DNA from: Mesorhizobium sp.
GTDB lineage: Bacteria > Pseudomonadota > Alphaproteobacteria > Rhizobiales > Rhizobiaceae
Reading direction: 5' to 3'
Length of the DNA stretch: 64,000 nucleotides
Assembly (NCBI RefSeq): GCF_024710845.1
Contig: NZ_JANJTZ010000010.1
Span: 49,367 to 113,366, forward strand
Below are positions 16,775 to 25,670 of this stretch, piece by piece. A program made the translations under genes and the position numbers. The notes below the pieces were generated by a model that had not been told where the DNA came from, made no database searches, and worked only from the letters and a program-made list of their open reading frames with translations. Every line of letters starts with the position of its first letter. Positions within the stretch are counted from its first letter, which is position 1.

Positions 16775-17695
16775 CTATCGGCGACGGAAGAGCCTGCCGT
16801 CAATCGTCACCAGCCCGAGGCCGATCAGAGCCATGCCAGCCAGTTCGAACAGTTCCAGCCGTTCGCCGAGGAAGATTGTCCCGAGAAGGACGGCGCTCAC
16901 GGGCGTGATCATGGTGACGAGCGAGGTGTTCGACTGGCCCGCCGTGCGGATCAGTTCGAAGAAGATCAGGTAGGCGAAGGCGGTTGCGACGAGCGCGAGC
17001 GCCAGTGCCGCCGTCCACGCGCCGGCGCCGGCATGGAGGAAGCCGTCGAACCCGTCAGAATAAAGCGCAATCGGGATCATCATCAGCGTCGAGGCCGTCA
17101 ACTGGCCGGTCGCGACCAGGACCGGCGGCAGGCCGGTGAACCGGCGCGAGACGACGAAGGCGAATGCGTAGGACAGCGCCGTGCCGATCAGTGCGAATTT
17201 TGCCCAGACGGGACCGCCGATATCGGCTGCCAATCCCGGGCCGATCATCACCGCCGTGCCGGCGATGCCGATCACGACACCGACCAGCTTGTTGAGTGTC
17301 GGTGTCTCGAAGCGGAAGACGAAGCCGACAATGAGAAGCGTCCAGAACGGGGTGGTTGCGTTGAGCACCGAGGCGAGGCCGGCGCCGATCGCCGTCTGGC
17401 CTATGAACATCAGGGAGAATGGAATGACATTGTTGAGCAGGCCCATCATCAGGAACCAGCCCGCATAGGGACGCGCCAGCGCGAAGGACGGGCCGCGTGC
17501 CAGCAGATAGAGGTGCAGCGCCATCGCGGCGATGGCAACGCGGATCAGCACCAGAGACAGCGGCGGGATCTCCTTCACGGCGATCGAGACGCTGAAGAAG
17601 GAACCGCCCCAGATGACGCCGAGGAGCAGGAGCAAAGCCCACATGCGGGCCGTCATCGGCGGGTTCTGGGAGGACGCGGAGGAGGGGAGACTCAT
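16775..17695 (-). CDS. DMT-superfamily transporter (EamA)
   Basis: 306 residues, about ten transmembrane helices in two EamA halves (for example WALLLLLGVIWGGSFFSVSIAV and MITPVSAVLLGTIFLGERLELFELAG). EamA carriers export amino acids or metabolites; the substrate is not predictable. ATG 17695 is used because the longer in-frame extension to 17833 is highly basic, non-conserved in style and would overlap the divergent decarboxylase promoter. It is divergent from the decarboxylase gene, and an amine or amino-acid link between them is possible. Confidence 0.85.
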   Translation of the reverse strand: MSLPSSASSQNPPMTARMWALLLLLGVIWGGSFFSVSIAVKEIPPLSLVLIRVAIAAMALHLYLLARGPSFALARPYAGWFLMMGLLNNVIPFSLMFIGQTAIGAGLASVLNATTPFWTLLIVGFVFRFETPTLNKLVGVVIGIAGTAVMIGPGLAADIGGPVWAKFALIGTALSYAFAFVVSRRFTGLPPVLVATGQLTASTLMMIPIALYSDGFDGFLHAGAGAWTAALALALVATAFAYLIFFELIRTAGQSNTSLVTMITPVSAVLLGTIFLGERLELFELAGMALIGLGLVTIDGRLFRRR

Positions 17696-17831
17696 GCGGG
17701 ATATCCGTTTGGGGACGCATCGATAGGATGACTCGCCGGCCATCGCCACCCGTTTCCGGAACCTTCGGCCCTGGCACCGCTTTCGCCCGTCATGCGCCGC
17801 TGATAGCTTCGCAGCGAAACGGGGACCGCCC

Positions 17832-19055
17832 ATGCAGAGATTCGAGACCGCGAAGGCCGCCGCGCTGGAGCTTCGCCCGGACGAGCCGGTCTACTGCTTC
17901 CATCCGGACGTGCTGAAGGCCGATGCCCAGAGCTTCATGGCCATGTTCCCTGGCAAGACGGCCTATGCAGTGAAGACCAACGGCGAACCGATGGTGCTGA
18001 AGACCTTGTCGGAGGCAGGCGTGAAGGCCTTCGACGTCGCCTCGCCCGGCGAGTTCGCGGCGGTCCGCGCCGTCGCTCCCGAGGCGGAGATGCTCTACAT
18101 GCATCCGGTCAAGGCGCAGTCCGACATAAGGCTGGCGCTCGAGACCTACGGTATCCGGGTGATCGCAGTCGACCACGAGGACGAGATCGTCAAGCTGACA
18201 CGCATCGTGCGCGCACTCGACATCGATCCGGGCTCAGTGGAAGTCTATGTCCGCATCCAGACCAAGGGACACGCCGCCTACGAACTGTCGAAGAAGTTCG
18301 GCGCCGGCCCCGCACAGGCCGTGGAACTGCTTCAGCGGCTGGCGCGCACCGGCTACAAGGTCGGCATCTGCTTCCATGTCGGCAGCCAGATCGAGGATCC
18401 GGATACTTACGACCGGGCGCTGAAGACCGCCGACTGGGTGCGCAACCGGGCGGGCGTCGATCTCGTCGGCCTCGACGTCGGCGGCGGGTTCCCGGCCGAA
18501 TACGGCCATGACCCGAACCGCAAGGTTCCCGAAATGCCGTCGCTGTCGCAGCTGATGTCGCGTTTTCGCGGCGACCTGCGCGAATGGGGGTTCGGCGACC
18601 TGCCGTTGGTGGCGGAACCGGGACGGGTGATCGTCGCGCGGGCGTTTTCACTGATCGTGCGCGTGCTGCTGCGCAAAGGCCGGCGGCTCTACATCAATGA
18701 CGGTATCTGGGCGTCGCTGTCCGATTCCTGGACGGGCAAGATCACGCTGCCGGCGCGCTTCATCCCGGATCCCGCGATCCGCAGCCGCAACGGCGACGTG
18801 TCGACGATCGTGCCGTTCAAGGTGTGCGGAGCGACCTGCGATTCGGTCGATATCCTGTCGCGGCCGTTCTGGCTGCCGGAGACGGTCGACACCGGCGACT
18901 GGATCGAGATCGGCCATATCGGCGCCTATTCGCTGTCGCTCAGGACCCGTTTCAACGGCTTCTATCCGGACAAGTTCGTCGAGGTGACCACGCCGTTCGA
19001 CGAAGGTGACAAGCCGGAGGGCTTCGCCAGCCTGGAGACCATGGCAGCAAGCTGA
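17832..19055 (+). CDS. Type III PLP-dependent (ornithine/lysine) decarboxylase
   Basis: 407 residues, alanine-racemase-fold group IV decarboxylase. The PLP lysine is K48 in AYAVKTN; HVGSQ, DVGGGFP and EPGR bind phosphate and the ring. C336 in VCGATCDSVD corresponds to the active-site cysteine of the eukaryotic-type ODC (CGPTCDGLD). The C-terminal GAYSLSLRTRFNGFYP is also typical. It probably makes putrescine from ornithine or cadaverine from lysine; the specificity loop cannot be judged by eye. The gene is monocistronic, with GGGGACC before the ATG. No speF-like leader was recognised in the 136-bp upstream gap. Confidence 0.88.
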   Translation: MQRFETAKAAALELRPDEPVYCFHPDVLKADAQSFMAMFPGKTAYAVKTNGEPMVLKTLSEAGVKAFDVASPGEFAAVRAVAPEAEMLYMHPVKAQSDIRLALETYGIRVIAVDHEDEIVKLTRIVRALDIDPGSVEVYVRIQTKGHAAYELSKKFGAGPAQAVELLQRLARTGYKVGICFHVGSQIEDPDTYDRALKTADWVRNRAGVDLVGLDVGGGFPAEYGHDPNRKVPEMPSLSQLMSRFRGDLREWGFGDLPLVAEPGRVIVARAFSLIVRVLLRKGRRLYINDGIWASLSDSWTGKITLPARFIPDPAIRSRNGDVSTIVPFKVCGATCDSVDILSRPFWLPETVDTGDWIEIGHIGAYSLSLRTRFNGFYPDKFVEVTTPFDEGDKPEGFASLETMAAS

Positions 19056-19127
19056 TTTCGCGATCCGCCTTTTTGCGGTCACTCGCCCGATTTAGGGATC
19101 GGCCCGCGTCAACCTCCGGAACCGATC

Positions 19128-19424
19128 ATGCGCTTTTTGCTCGCCGCCTTCCTCGTTCTTTCCGCCGCGCCGGCGCTCGCCGCGACCTGCGCGCCCGTCT
19201 CGACGGACGCGCGAATTCTCTCCTCCCCGAACTACGACGACATCCATCCGGACTGGAGTGACGGCAGCCGGATCGGGCTGTCCTGGTCGCTCGACCTTCT
19301 CGGCGAGGAAGAGGGCGAGGACGGCGAGTACTATCTGCTCGGCGACCTGATCGATCCGCGCGGCAATGTTGCGGGCGAGAGTGTCTTCGTCTCAGCCATG
19401 GAATGGGAATGCGACAGCGAATAG
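19128..19424 (+). CDS. Small secreted acidic protein, unrecognised
   Basis: 98 residues with a signal peptide (RFLLAAFLVLSAAPALA, cleavage after ALA). The mature protein is very acidic (LLGEEEGEDGEYYLLGDLID) with two cysteines (ATCAPVS near the N-terminus, WECDSE at the end) that could bridge. Expected in the periplasm. No family is recognised. It ends 3 bp from the convergent lrgB-like gene. Confidence 0.6.
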   Translation: MRFLLAAFLVLSAAPALAATCAPVSTDARILSSPNYDDIHPDWSDGSRIGLSWSLDLLGEEEGEDGEYYLLGDLIDPRGNVAGESVFVSAMEWECDSE

Positions 19425-19427
19425 CTG

Positions 19428-20147
19428 TCAGCCGGCAAAAGCCAGCCAGACGAGAACGAGCAGGCTGGTCAGCGCACCGTTGAGGCCCATGGCGATGCCG
19501 GCGAAGGTGCCGGCGATCTCGGAGACCTGAAAGGCGCGCGCCGTGCCGATGCCGTGCGACGCGACGCCGACGGCAAAGCCGCGCGCGGCAAAGTTCCTTA
19601 TCCCCAGCGCGTTCATCAGCGGGGTCACCACAACCGCGCCGATGATGCCGGTCATCACCACCAGGACGGCCGTGAGCGCCGGAATGCCGCCGAGGCTCTT
19701 CGACAGTTCCATGGCGATCGGCGCGGTGGTCGACTTCGGCGCCAGCGAGGCGAGCACGCCGGCGGGCGCGCCGAGCGCCCAGGCGATGCCGACGGCGCTG
19801 ACCGCCGCGGTCACCGATCCCGCGAGGAGGGCGGCCGCCATCGGCAGGAGCGCGCGTCGGACGGTCGCGAGATTGCGCCACAGCGGGACCGCCAGCGCCA
19901 CGGTCGCCGGGCCGAGCAGGAAATGCACGAACTGTGCGCCTTCGAAATAGGTGCCGTAGTCCGTGCCGGTCGCGAGGAGGATCGTTGCGAGCAGCGCCGC
20001 GGCGATGACCACCGGATTGGCGAGCGGATGACGGCCGAGCCGCACGGCGACCCAGTCGGCGGCCACGTAGGCGGCGAGCGTCGCCGTCAGCCACGTCAGC
20101 GGTGAGGCGGACAGATAGACCCAGATCGAGACGATGTCGGGCGTCAT
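19428..20147 (-). CDS. LrgB/CidB-family membrane protein
   Basis: 239 residues, multi-spanning. Conserved LrgB segments are present: LLGPATVALAVPLW, LAPKSTTAPIAMELSKSLGGIP and SHGIGTARAFQ. The family works with LrgA/CidA holin-like proteins to modulate murein hydrolase activity; plant and some bacterial members carry pyruvate or glycolate. ATG 20147 overlaps the LrgA stop by 4 bp (ATGA). It is the last gene of the wall-hydrolase cassette. Confidence 0.92.
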   Translation of the reverse strand: MTPDIVSIWVYLSASPLTWLTATLAAYVAADWVAVRLGRHPLANPVVIAAALLATILLATGTDYGTYFEGAQFVHFLLGPATVALAVPLWRNLATVRRALLPMAAALLAGSVTAAVSAVGIAWALGAPAGVLASLAPKSTTAPIAMELSKSLGGIPALTAVLVVMTGIIGAVVVTPLMNALGIRNFAARGFAVGVASHGIGTARAFQVSEIAGTFAGIAMGLNGALTSLLVLVWLAFAG

Positions 20148-20560
20148 TCTGCGTCGCCCCCTTGCAGGCGCGTGACGAGCAGGAAGACGCCGACCGTGAC
20201 GAGGAGCGTCAGCACCGTCGAGGCGATCAGCGCGAGAGCGAGCGTGACGCCGAATTGGCGCAGCACCGGGCCGTATTGCACGATGCCGACGGCGGCGGGC
20301 ACGAACAGAAGCGAGAGATTGCGCAGGATCGCGCCGGAGGTTGCGTCGAGACCCGCATCTAGACCCTTGCGCCAGACCAGCAGGACGAACATCAGCGCCA
20401 TGCCGACCACCGGACCGGGGAAGGCGATCTCCGGATAGATCGAGCGGACCGCCAGGATCGACGTCTCGCCGGCCAGCTGGCACAGAAGCAGCGCGAGGAT
20501 CGCGCGCGGCAGGTTGAGCGGCGCGGGCGACGGAGCGGAAGGTTCGCCGGCGTCGTTCAT
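20144..20560 (-). CDS. LrgA/CidA-family holin-like protein
   Basis: 138 residues, about four transmembrane helices. The family segments FPGPVVGMALMFVLL and LSLLFVPAAVGIVQYGPVL are clear. CidA/LrgA form oligomeric membrane complexes compared to phage holins and antiholins. The start lies 7 bp downstream of the stop of the lytic transglycosylase gene, which links membrane pore-like and peptidoglycan-cutting functions in one transcript. Confidence 0.9.
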   Translation of the reverse strand: MNDAGEPSAPSPAPLNLPRAILALLLCQLAGETSILAVRSIYPEIAFPGPVVGMALMFVLLVWRKGLDAGLDATSGAILRNLSLLFVPAAVGIVQYGPVLRQFGVTLALALIASTVLTLLVTVGVFLLVTRLQGGDAE

Positions 20561-20567
20561 CGCCGCG

Positions 20568-21740
20568 TCAGAGAATGACGAGGAGCTGCTGCGTCGGCCA
20601 GCCGTCGGCCGGGAAACCGAGCTCGGCTTGCACTTTCTGCAGCGCGGTGCGCGTGCCGGTGCCGAGCACGCCGTCGATCTTGCCGACGTCGTGGCCGCGC
20701 GCCTCCAGCTTCCGCTGCAGCTGCTTCATCTCCTCGATGGTGAGGCCGCGGTCGGGATTGCGCTTGTCGTAGGCGGGCTCGCCGGCGAAGCGCGCCGCCA
20801 GATGACCGGCGGTCAGCGTGTAGACGAAGGACTGGTTCCACTCGAGATAGACGTCGAAATTCGGATATATCAGGAAAGCGGGACCCTTCCGCCCCATCGG
20901 CAGGACGAGGCTCGACGGCTGTTCGTCGGAGGGGAGGGCCGAACCGTCCCGCGCGGTGACGCCGGCGGCTGCCCAGTGGGAGCGCGGATGCTGGTTCTCG
21001 CGGCCGCTGTCGGCCCAGTCCATTTCGGCCGGAACGCGGACCTCCTGCATCCAGGGTTCGCCGGCGCGCCAGCCCATCGACTTGAGGAAGTTGGCGGTCG
21101 TCATGATCACGTCGGCCGGATCGTTGCGCAGGTCGACGAGTCCGTCGCCGTCGCCATCGCGGCCCTTTTCCAGATAGTCGGACGGCAGGATCTGGGTCTG
21201 GCCGATCTCGCCGGCCCAGGCGCCCTTGACGTCGGCCGGCAGCACGCCCTGGTCGATCAGCGTGAGCAGGGGTACGATCTGCGGCCGGAAGAGTTCCGGG
21301 CGCCGGCAGTCATAGGCGAGCGTCGCCAGCGCGCTCAATGTATCGAAATCGCCCTGGACCGCGCCGAAATCCGTCTCCAGCGCCCAGAAGGCGGCGATCA
21401 CCGGACCGGGGACGCCGTATTCGGCCTCGGCGCGGGCGAATACGTCGGCATATTTCTTCAGGTTGGCGGCGCCCTGCTTGAGCCGGTAGCCCGAGACCAT
21501 TCGGCTGGAGAACTCGATGAAGGTCTGCGCGAATACGCCTTGTGCCCGGTCGCGCGAGAGAACCCTCGTGTCGAGCCGCGCCTGCGCAAGTGCTTCGAGG
21601 CCGCGCTCGCCGATGCCGGCGGCCTGGGCTTCGCCGCGCATTCCCTCCAGCCAGGCGTTGAAATCGCCGCCGCAGTTCTGGGCAAAGGCAGGGCTGCTGA
21701 ACAGTGTTGCGGCGAGAGCGGCGGCGAGGGCGAGTTTCAT
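20568..21740 (-). CDS. Lytic murein transglycosylase (MltB/SLT_2 type) with PG-binding domain
   Basis: 390 residues. Signal peptide 1-20 (KLALAAALAATLFSSPAFA). The SLT_2 domain has catalytic E122 in AAFWALETDFG and the later GEIGQTQILPSDYL; a Ca-like loop GRDGDGDGLVDL follows. The C-terminal 65 residues are a PG_binding_1 domain (LTIEEMKQLQRKLEARGHDVGKIDGVLG). It cuts peptidoglycan to anhydro-muropeptides in the periplasm. ATG 21740 is chosen over 21764 because it gives a proper signal peptide. There is no lipobox. Confidence 0.9.
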   Translation of the reverse strand: MKLALAAALAATLFSSPAFAQNCGGDFNAWLEGMRGEAQAAGIGERGLEALAQARLDTRVLSRDRAQGVFAQTFIEFSSRMVSGYRLKQGAANLKKYADVFARAEAEYGVPGPVIAAFWALETDFGAVQGDFDTLSALATLAYDCRRPELFRPQIVPLLTLIDQGVLPADVKGAWAGEIGQTQILPSDYLEKGRDGDGDGLVDLRNDPADVIMTTANFLKSMGWRAGEPWMQEVRVPAEMDWADSGRENQHPRSHWAAAGVTARDGSALPSDEQPSSLVLPMGRKGPAFLIYPNFDVYLEWNQSFVYTLTAGHLAARFAGEPAYDKRNPDRGLTIEEMKQLQRKLEARGHDVGKIDGVLGTGTRTALQKVQAELGFPADGWPTQQLLVIL

Positions 21741-21811
21741 TGTCGATATGTTCCGGATTGTCATTCGGGTGACAGCATGCCGCCCGGGCAGAAATGCGGC
21801 GTTCGGGCCAA

Positions 21812-22606
21812 TCAATGGGCGTTGGCCTTCAGCCAGGCGCGCCAGCCGCTGGCCGAACCGTTGAAGACGTTGATGTCGGCGTCGCCCGGCACACCCGGCA
21901 CTGTCCCGGTTCCGGTGTATTGCCAGAAGACGAAGGGATGGTCGCCATATTTCTCCGTCGGGTGACCCGCCGTCGAACGCAGCCAGAAATGATAGCCGCG
22001 AAAGGCATTCAGGCCGTTGCGGTCGAAGAAGGCGGGATCTGTGTAGATGATCGGCCGCTTGCCGTAGTGCTTCTGCACTATGTTGAGGAAGATGCGCATC
22101 TCGGAGCGCACCGTTTCCGGCGGCGGGCGCAGCGTGCAGGTGGGTGAGAGCGGATTCCACTCCATATCGAGGACCGGGGGCAGCGAACCCCGTTCCCGCG
22201 GCACGTTCCTGATGAACCATTCGGCCTGTTCGGCGGCCGGCCGGCAGAAATAGAAGAAGTGATAGGCGCCGCGCGGGATGCCCGCGGCGCGGGCATTGCG
22301 CCAGTGTTCGTGAAAATTGTCGTCGACCCGGTCGCCGCCTTCGGTCGCCTTGACGAAAGCGAAGGAGATGCCCTTGGCGCGCGCGGCGGCCCAGTCGACC
22401 GCGGTCTGGTATTTCGACACGTCGGTGCCGTGGATGGCGTAGTCCCAGGGCTTGCGCGCTTGCCAGTCGTGCGGATCCCGGTCGGCGAAGCGCGGGCCTG
22501 AGGCGATCGGCGCGTCGGACGATGACGGCGCGAGTTCCTGCAGCCCGCCGCTGCCGGTGCAGCCGGCGAGCGAGGCGATCAGCAACAAAGCCACAATACG
22601 GCGCAT
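21812..22606 (-). CDS. GH25-family lysozyme lipoprotein
   Basis: 264 residues. The signal peptide ends in a lipobox (LAGC, C16), so it is probably anchored to a membrane by lipid. The GH25 barrel shows D62 in GTDVSKYQ and the DxE pair D147/E149 in PPVLDMEW, plus AYHFFYF and the C-terminal FVFWQYTGTG. GH25 enzymes are N-acetylmuramidases common in phage endolysins. GGGAG lies 5 bp before the ATG. It begins the minus-strand cassette with the transglycosylase and LrgAB. Confidence 0.9.
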   Translation of the reverse strand: MRRIVALLLIASLAGCTGSGGLQELAPSSSDAPIASGPRFADRDPHDWQARKPWDYAIHGTDVSKYQTAVDWAAARAKGISFAFVKATEGGDRVDDNFHEHWRNARAAGIPRGAYHFFYFCRPAAEQAEWFIRNVPRERGSLPPVLDMEWNPLSPTCTLRPPPETVRSEMRIFLNIVQKHYGKRPIIYTDPAFFDRNGLNAFRGYHFWLRSTAGHPTEKYGDHPFVFWQYTGTGTVPGVPGDADINVFNGSASGWRAWLKANAH

Positions 22607-22806
22607 GGACACTCCCGGGAACGACGATACCGAATCAACGCAGTGTTGCAGAGTCTGCATGTTTCCAGTTGCGCGAAGCTGGTCCGTCCGACATTCGTGC
22701 CGCCGATTGCGGCTACCGTGCGCCATTGATTTTTCCCCGCGCCGCGCCCAAGACTCCGCAGCGACGGATCGGGCGCAAGTTCGGCGAATCCAAGGCGGGG
22801 GCGGCA

Positions 22807-24186
22807 ATGAGACTGATCGGCAAAGTGCTCAAGTGGCTCGTGCTGCTTGCGGCGGCAATCGTCGTGGCCTTCGCGGCCTGGCTCTACATCGCGCCGCCGG
22901 CGCTGGTGCAGGTGGCTGCGGGCTATTCCGCCAAGATCGTCTGCTCGAACGTGTTCATCGCCGGCCGGGATTCGCACGAGGTGCTCAAGGTCGACGTTCA
23001 GGCGCCAGGACATCCCATCCTCGGACTGATCTCGATGTCGGTCGACCGCGATGCGAAGACCACCTACGCGAAGCTCCTCGGCATGTTCGGCGGCGGTCTT
23101 GCCGTGGCGCGCGAGGGTGCGGGCTGCGCCTCGGTGCCGGACGGCGACGTGGAGGCGGCAAAGCTTGCGCCGGTGCCGGTCGCGGCAGGCGCTGTATCGC
23201 AGACGCTTTGGCCGGAAGGCGAGACGGTGGAGCCGTCGCAGGATCCGGCCGTCAAGGCGATCCTCGACGATCCCGGCATGACGGGCCCAGGCATGCGCGC
23301 GATCGTCGTCGTCAAGAACGGGCGCATCGTCGGCGAGCGCTACGGCAAGGGCTTTGCCGAGACGACGCCTTTGCTCGGCTGGTCGATGACAAAGACGGTC
23401 ACCGCGGCAATCATCGGCACGCTGGTGCGCGACGGCAAGCTCGGCCTCGACGACACGGACCTTTTCGAGTCGTGGAAGGCAGACGGACGCGGCGCGATCA
23501 GAGTGCGCGATCTCCTGTCGATGTCGAGCGGGCTGGAGTTCAACGAGGACTACGGCGACGTGACCGACGTCACGCGCATGCTCTATCTCGAGCCGGATAT
23601 GGCCGCCTTCGCCGCCGCCAAGCCGCTGGCGCACGAGGTCGGCAAGGTGTTCTCCTATTCGAGCGGCACGACGGTGATGCTGTCGCGGATCTGGCAGAAC
23701 GCGGCTGGCGCCGACGCGCTCGCTTGGCCGCGACGCGAACTGTTCGATCCGCTCGGCATGCGCAGCGCCGTCCTCGAAGCCGACGCGCGCGGCACTTTCG
23801 TCGGCTCGTCCTATCTCTACGCTACGGCGCGGGACTGGGCGCGGTTCGGGCAGTTCCTGCTGCAGGACGGCGTCTGGAACGGACGGGCGATTCTGCCCGC
23901 CGGCTATGCGGCGGTGATGCGCGCGCCGTCGACGGCGGCACCCGAGGAATATACGCAAGGCCACATGTGGCTGAACGGGTCTTCCGCCGGGACGCCCGAC
24001 GGCGAAGACCCCGACAAGGGTTTCGATCTGCCGGCGGATACGGTCTGGGCGCTTGGGCATGACGGCCAGTCGATGGCCGTCATACCGTCGAAGCAGTTGG
24101 CTGTCGTTCGCCTCGGACTCACGCCCACCAAGCTCGGCTACAAATCACAGCCGATGGTGGCGGCGCTGGCCAAGGCGCTGCCGTAA
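22807..24186 (+). CDS. Membrane-anchored serine hydrolase (beta-lactamase/class C-like)
   Basis: 459 residues. One N-terminal transmembrane helix (about 10-30). The beta-lactamase-like domain has SxxK at S193-M-T-K196, YSSG as the YxN-position motif and LGHDGQSM in place of KTG. Family members include esterases, D-aminopeptidases and 6-aminohexanoate-dimer hydrolases; resistance activity is not implied. It faces the periplasm, divergent from the GH25 gene, so a cell-wall role is possible. The 200-bp gap between them shows no clear motif. Confidence 0.85.
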   Translation: MRLIGKVLKWLVLLAAAIVVAFAAWLYIAPPALVQVAAGYSAKIVCSNVFIAGRDSHEVLKVDVQAPGHPILGLISMSVDRDAKTTYAKLLGMFGGGLAVAREGAGCASVPDGDVEAAKLAPVPVAAGAVSQTLWPEGETVEPSQDPAVKAILDDPGMTGPGMRAIVVVKNGRIVGERYGKGFAETTPLLGWSMTKTVTAAIIGTLVRDGKLGLDDTDLFESWKADGRGAIRVRDLLSMSSGLEFNEDYGDVTDVTRMLYLEPDMAAFAAAKPLAHEVGKVFSYSSGTTVMLSRIWQNAAGADALAWPRRELFDPLGMRSAVLEADARGTFVGSSYLYATARDWARFGQFLLQDGVWNGRAILPAGYAAVMRAPSTAAPEEYTQGHMWLNGSSAGTPDGEDPDKGFDLPADTVWALGHDGQSMAVIPSKQLAVVRLGLTPTKLGYKSQPMVAALAKALP

Positions 24187-24195
24187 GGAGGATCA

Positions 24196-24990
24196 ATGTT
24201 CGTCGATCTCGATGGCATAAGGTTCTTCACCCTGTCGATGGGAGCGGGACCGCGCACTTTCCTGGCTCATAGCGGGTGGGTCGGGAATTACGAGGACTGG
24301 CTGCCGACCCTGGCTGTTCTCAGCCGGAACTGGCGAGCGGTGACCTACGACCACAGAGGTACCGGAGAGACGGTCGCACCGAGCGAGCGGATCACCGCCG
24401 AGGCTCTCGTCGACGACGTGTTTCGTGTCATGGACCGGCTGGGTATCGAGAGATGCGTCCTGGCCGGGTTCTCTTCGGGCACTCTGCCAGTCGTGCGCGC
24501 CGCGCTACGCGATCCCAGCCGGTTCGACGGGCTCGTTCTGGCCAATGGCACCGCAGGGGTGCCTGATCCGGCCGCCCCGCCGAGGGCGTTCCCGACGCCC
24601 GACCTGTGGCCGGGCGCCTCCCATGCAGAGCGCATGCGCTGGTTCATCGAGAAATGTACGCCCGAACACGACGTGGAACATATCCGGCGGATGGGACATC
24701 ACATGCTGATGCGCGCCACGCCTGAGGCGGCGGCGCGACTGTGGCGGATCGGACAGCCGGTCGATGATCGGTATCTCGAGGCCGTGGGTGGATTGACGCT
24801 GCCTACTCTGATCATCCACGGCGAACTCGATCCGTTCGCGTCGGCGGGTGCCATGCGCTACCTTTCCAGTCGGATTGCCGGTAGCCGGCTCGAGGTGCTT
24901 CCAGGATCCGGCCATGTCCCGGCGATGGTCATCCCGGAAACAGTGGCCAGTCTGATCAATAACTTCTTCGGCGAGCAGCAGGGCCTCTGA
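24196..24990 (+). CDS. Alpha/beta hydrolase
   Basis: 264 residues, cytosolic. HSGWVGN oxyanion loop, YDHRGTGETV, nucleophile elbow GFSSGT with S93, acid in HGELDPFAS and histidine in GSGHVPAMV give a full triad. An excellent AAGGAGG Shine-Dalgarno lies 5 bp before the ATG. It starts 9 bp after the serine hydrolase stop and is co-transcribed with it. The substrate is unknown; 3-oxoadipate enol-lactonase-like enzymes look similar. Confidence 0.88.
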   Translation: MFVDLDGIRFFTLSMGAGPRTFLAHSGWVGNYEDWLPTLAVLSRNWRAVTYDHRGTGETVAPSERITAEALVDDVFRVMDRLGIERCVLAGFSSGTLPVVRAALRDPSRFDGLVLANGTAGVPDPAAPPRAFPTPDLWPGASHAERMRWFIEKCTPEHDVEHIRRMGHHMLMRATPEAAARLWRIGQPVDDRYLEAVGGLTLPTLIIHGELDPFASAGAMRYLSSRIAGSRLEVLPGSGHVPAMVIPETVASLINNFFGEQQGL

Positions 24991-24996
24991 AGGAAT

Positions 24997-25668
24997 TCAT
25001 CTGGCGCTGCGGCGGAGGCAGACGATCGCGTGGACCGCGTAGCCACGGAAAAGCGATTCAAATTCGAGGCTTGCGCCGGCTTTCTGTGCTTCCGATTCAA
25101 GCAGGTCGTGCAAATTGTCGCGCGGGGCGACGTGGAATTTGGCGAGCCAGGCGCGGAGCATCGCCTTGAACCAGCGGGGCAGGCGCTCCTGATTGCCGAA
25201 GTCGACGATGTGCAGCGATCCGCCCGGCGCCAGCACGCTGAGAGCCTGCCGGACGCACGCCTGCCAGTCGGGGATCATCGACAGCGAATAGGAGATGTAG
25301 ACGCGGTCGAAGCGATCCCGTCCGAACAGCGCCTGAGGGTCGAATCCGGTGGCGTCGGCCTGGGCGAGGCGCACCTTGCCCGCGACCGGAGTGCGCGCCA
25401 GCGCCGCTTCGGCCGTTTCGAGCATCTGCGCGGAGATGTCGAGGCCGAAGAACAGCGCGTGGGGATGGCGGCGCGCGGCCAGCGCGATGTTGCGGCCGGT
25501 GCCGCAGCCGAGTTCGAGGACCGTCGTGCCGGGCCGGGCGTCGAGATGATCGATCATCCGGTCGCGGCCGAGGAGATAGTATTTGCGGGTCAGATCGTAG
25601 ACGTGCCGCTGCCAGCGGTAGACATCGTCCATCAATTCGGCGTGGCTGCCGGTGTCGGTCACGGCCAT
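24997..25668 (-). CDS. btaB: Diacylglycerylhomoserine N-methyltransferase BtaB
   Basis: 223 residues, class I SAM methyltransferase with motif I VLELGCGTGRN (50-60), FFGLDISAQML and the family-typical YISYSLSMIPDW. It would add three methyl groups to diacylglycerylhomoserine to make the betaine lipid DGTS. Identification rests on its position 2 bp after btaA and the known bacterial btaAB pair. In rhizobia DGTS replaces phospholipids under phosphate limitation. Its stop is 6 bp from that of the convergent hydrolase. Confidence 0.9.
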   Translation of the reverse strand: MAVTDTGSHAELMDDVYRWQRHVYDLTRKYYLLGRDRMIDHLDARPGTTVLELGCGTGRNIALAARRHPHALFFGLDISAQMLETAEAALARTPVAGKVRLAQADATGFDPQALFGRDRFDRVYISYSLSMIPDWQACVRQALSVLAPGGSLHIVDFGNQERLPRWFKAMLRAWLAKFHVAPRDNLHDLLESEAQKAGASLEFESLFRGYAVHAIVCLRRSAR

Positions 25669-25670
25669 AT

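Noticed and set aside
17696..17831. Possible speF-type leader before the ornithine decarboxylase-like gene
   Set aside because: The gap is only 136 bp, shorter than known leaders, and no anti-SD/hairpin arrangement was recognised.
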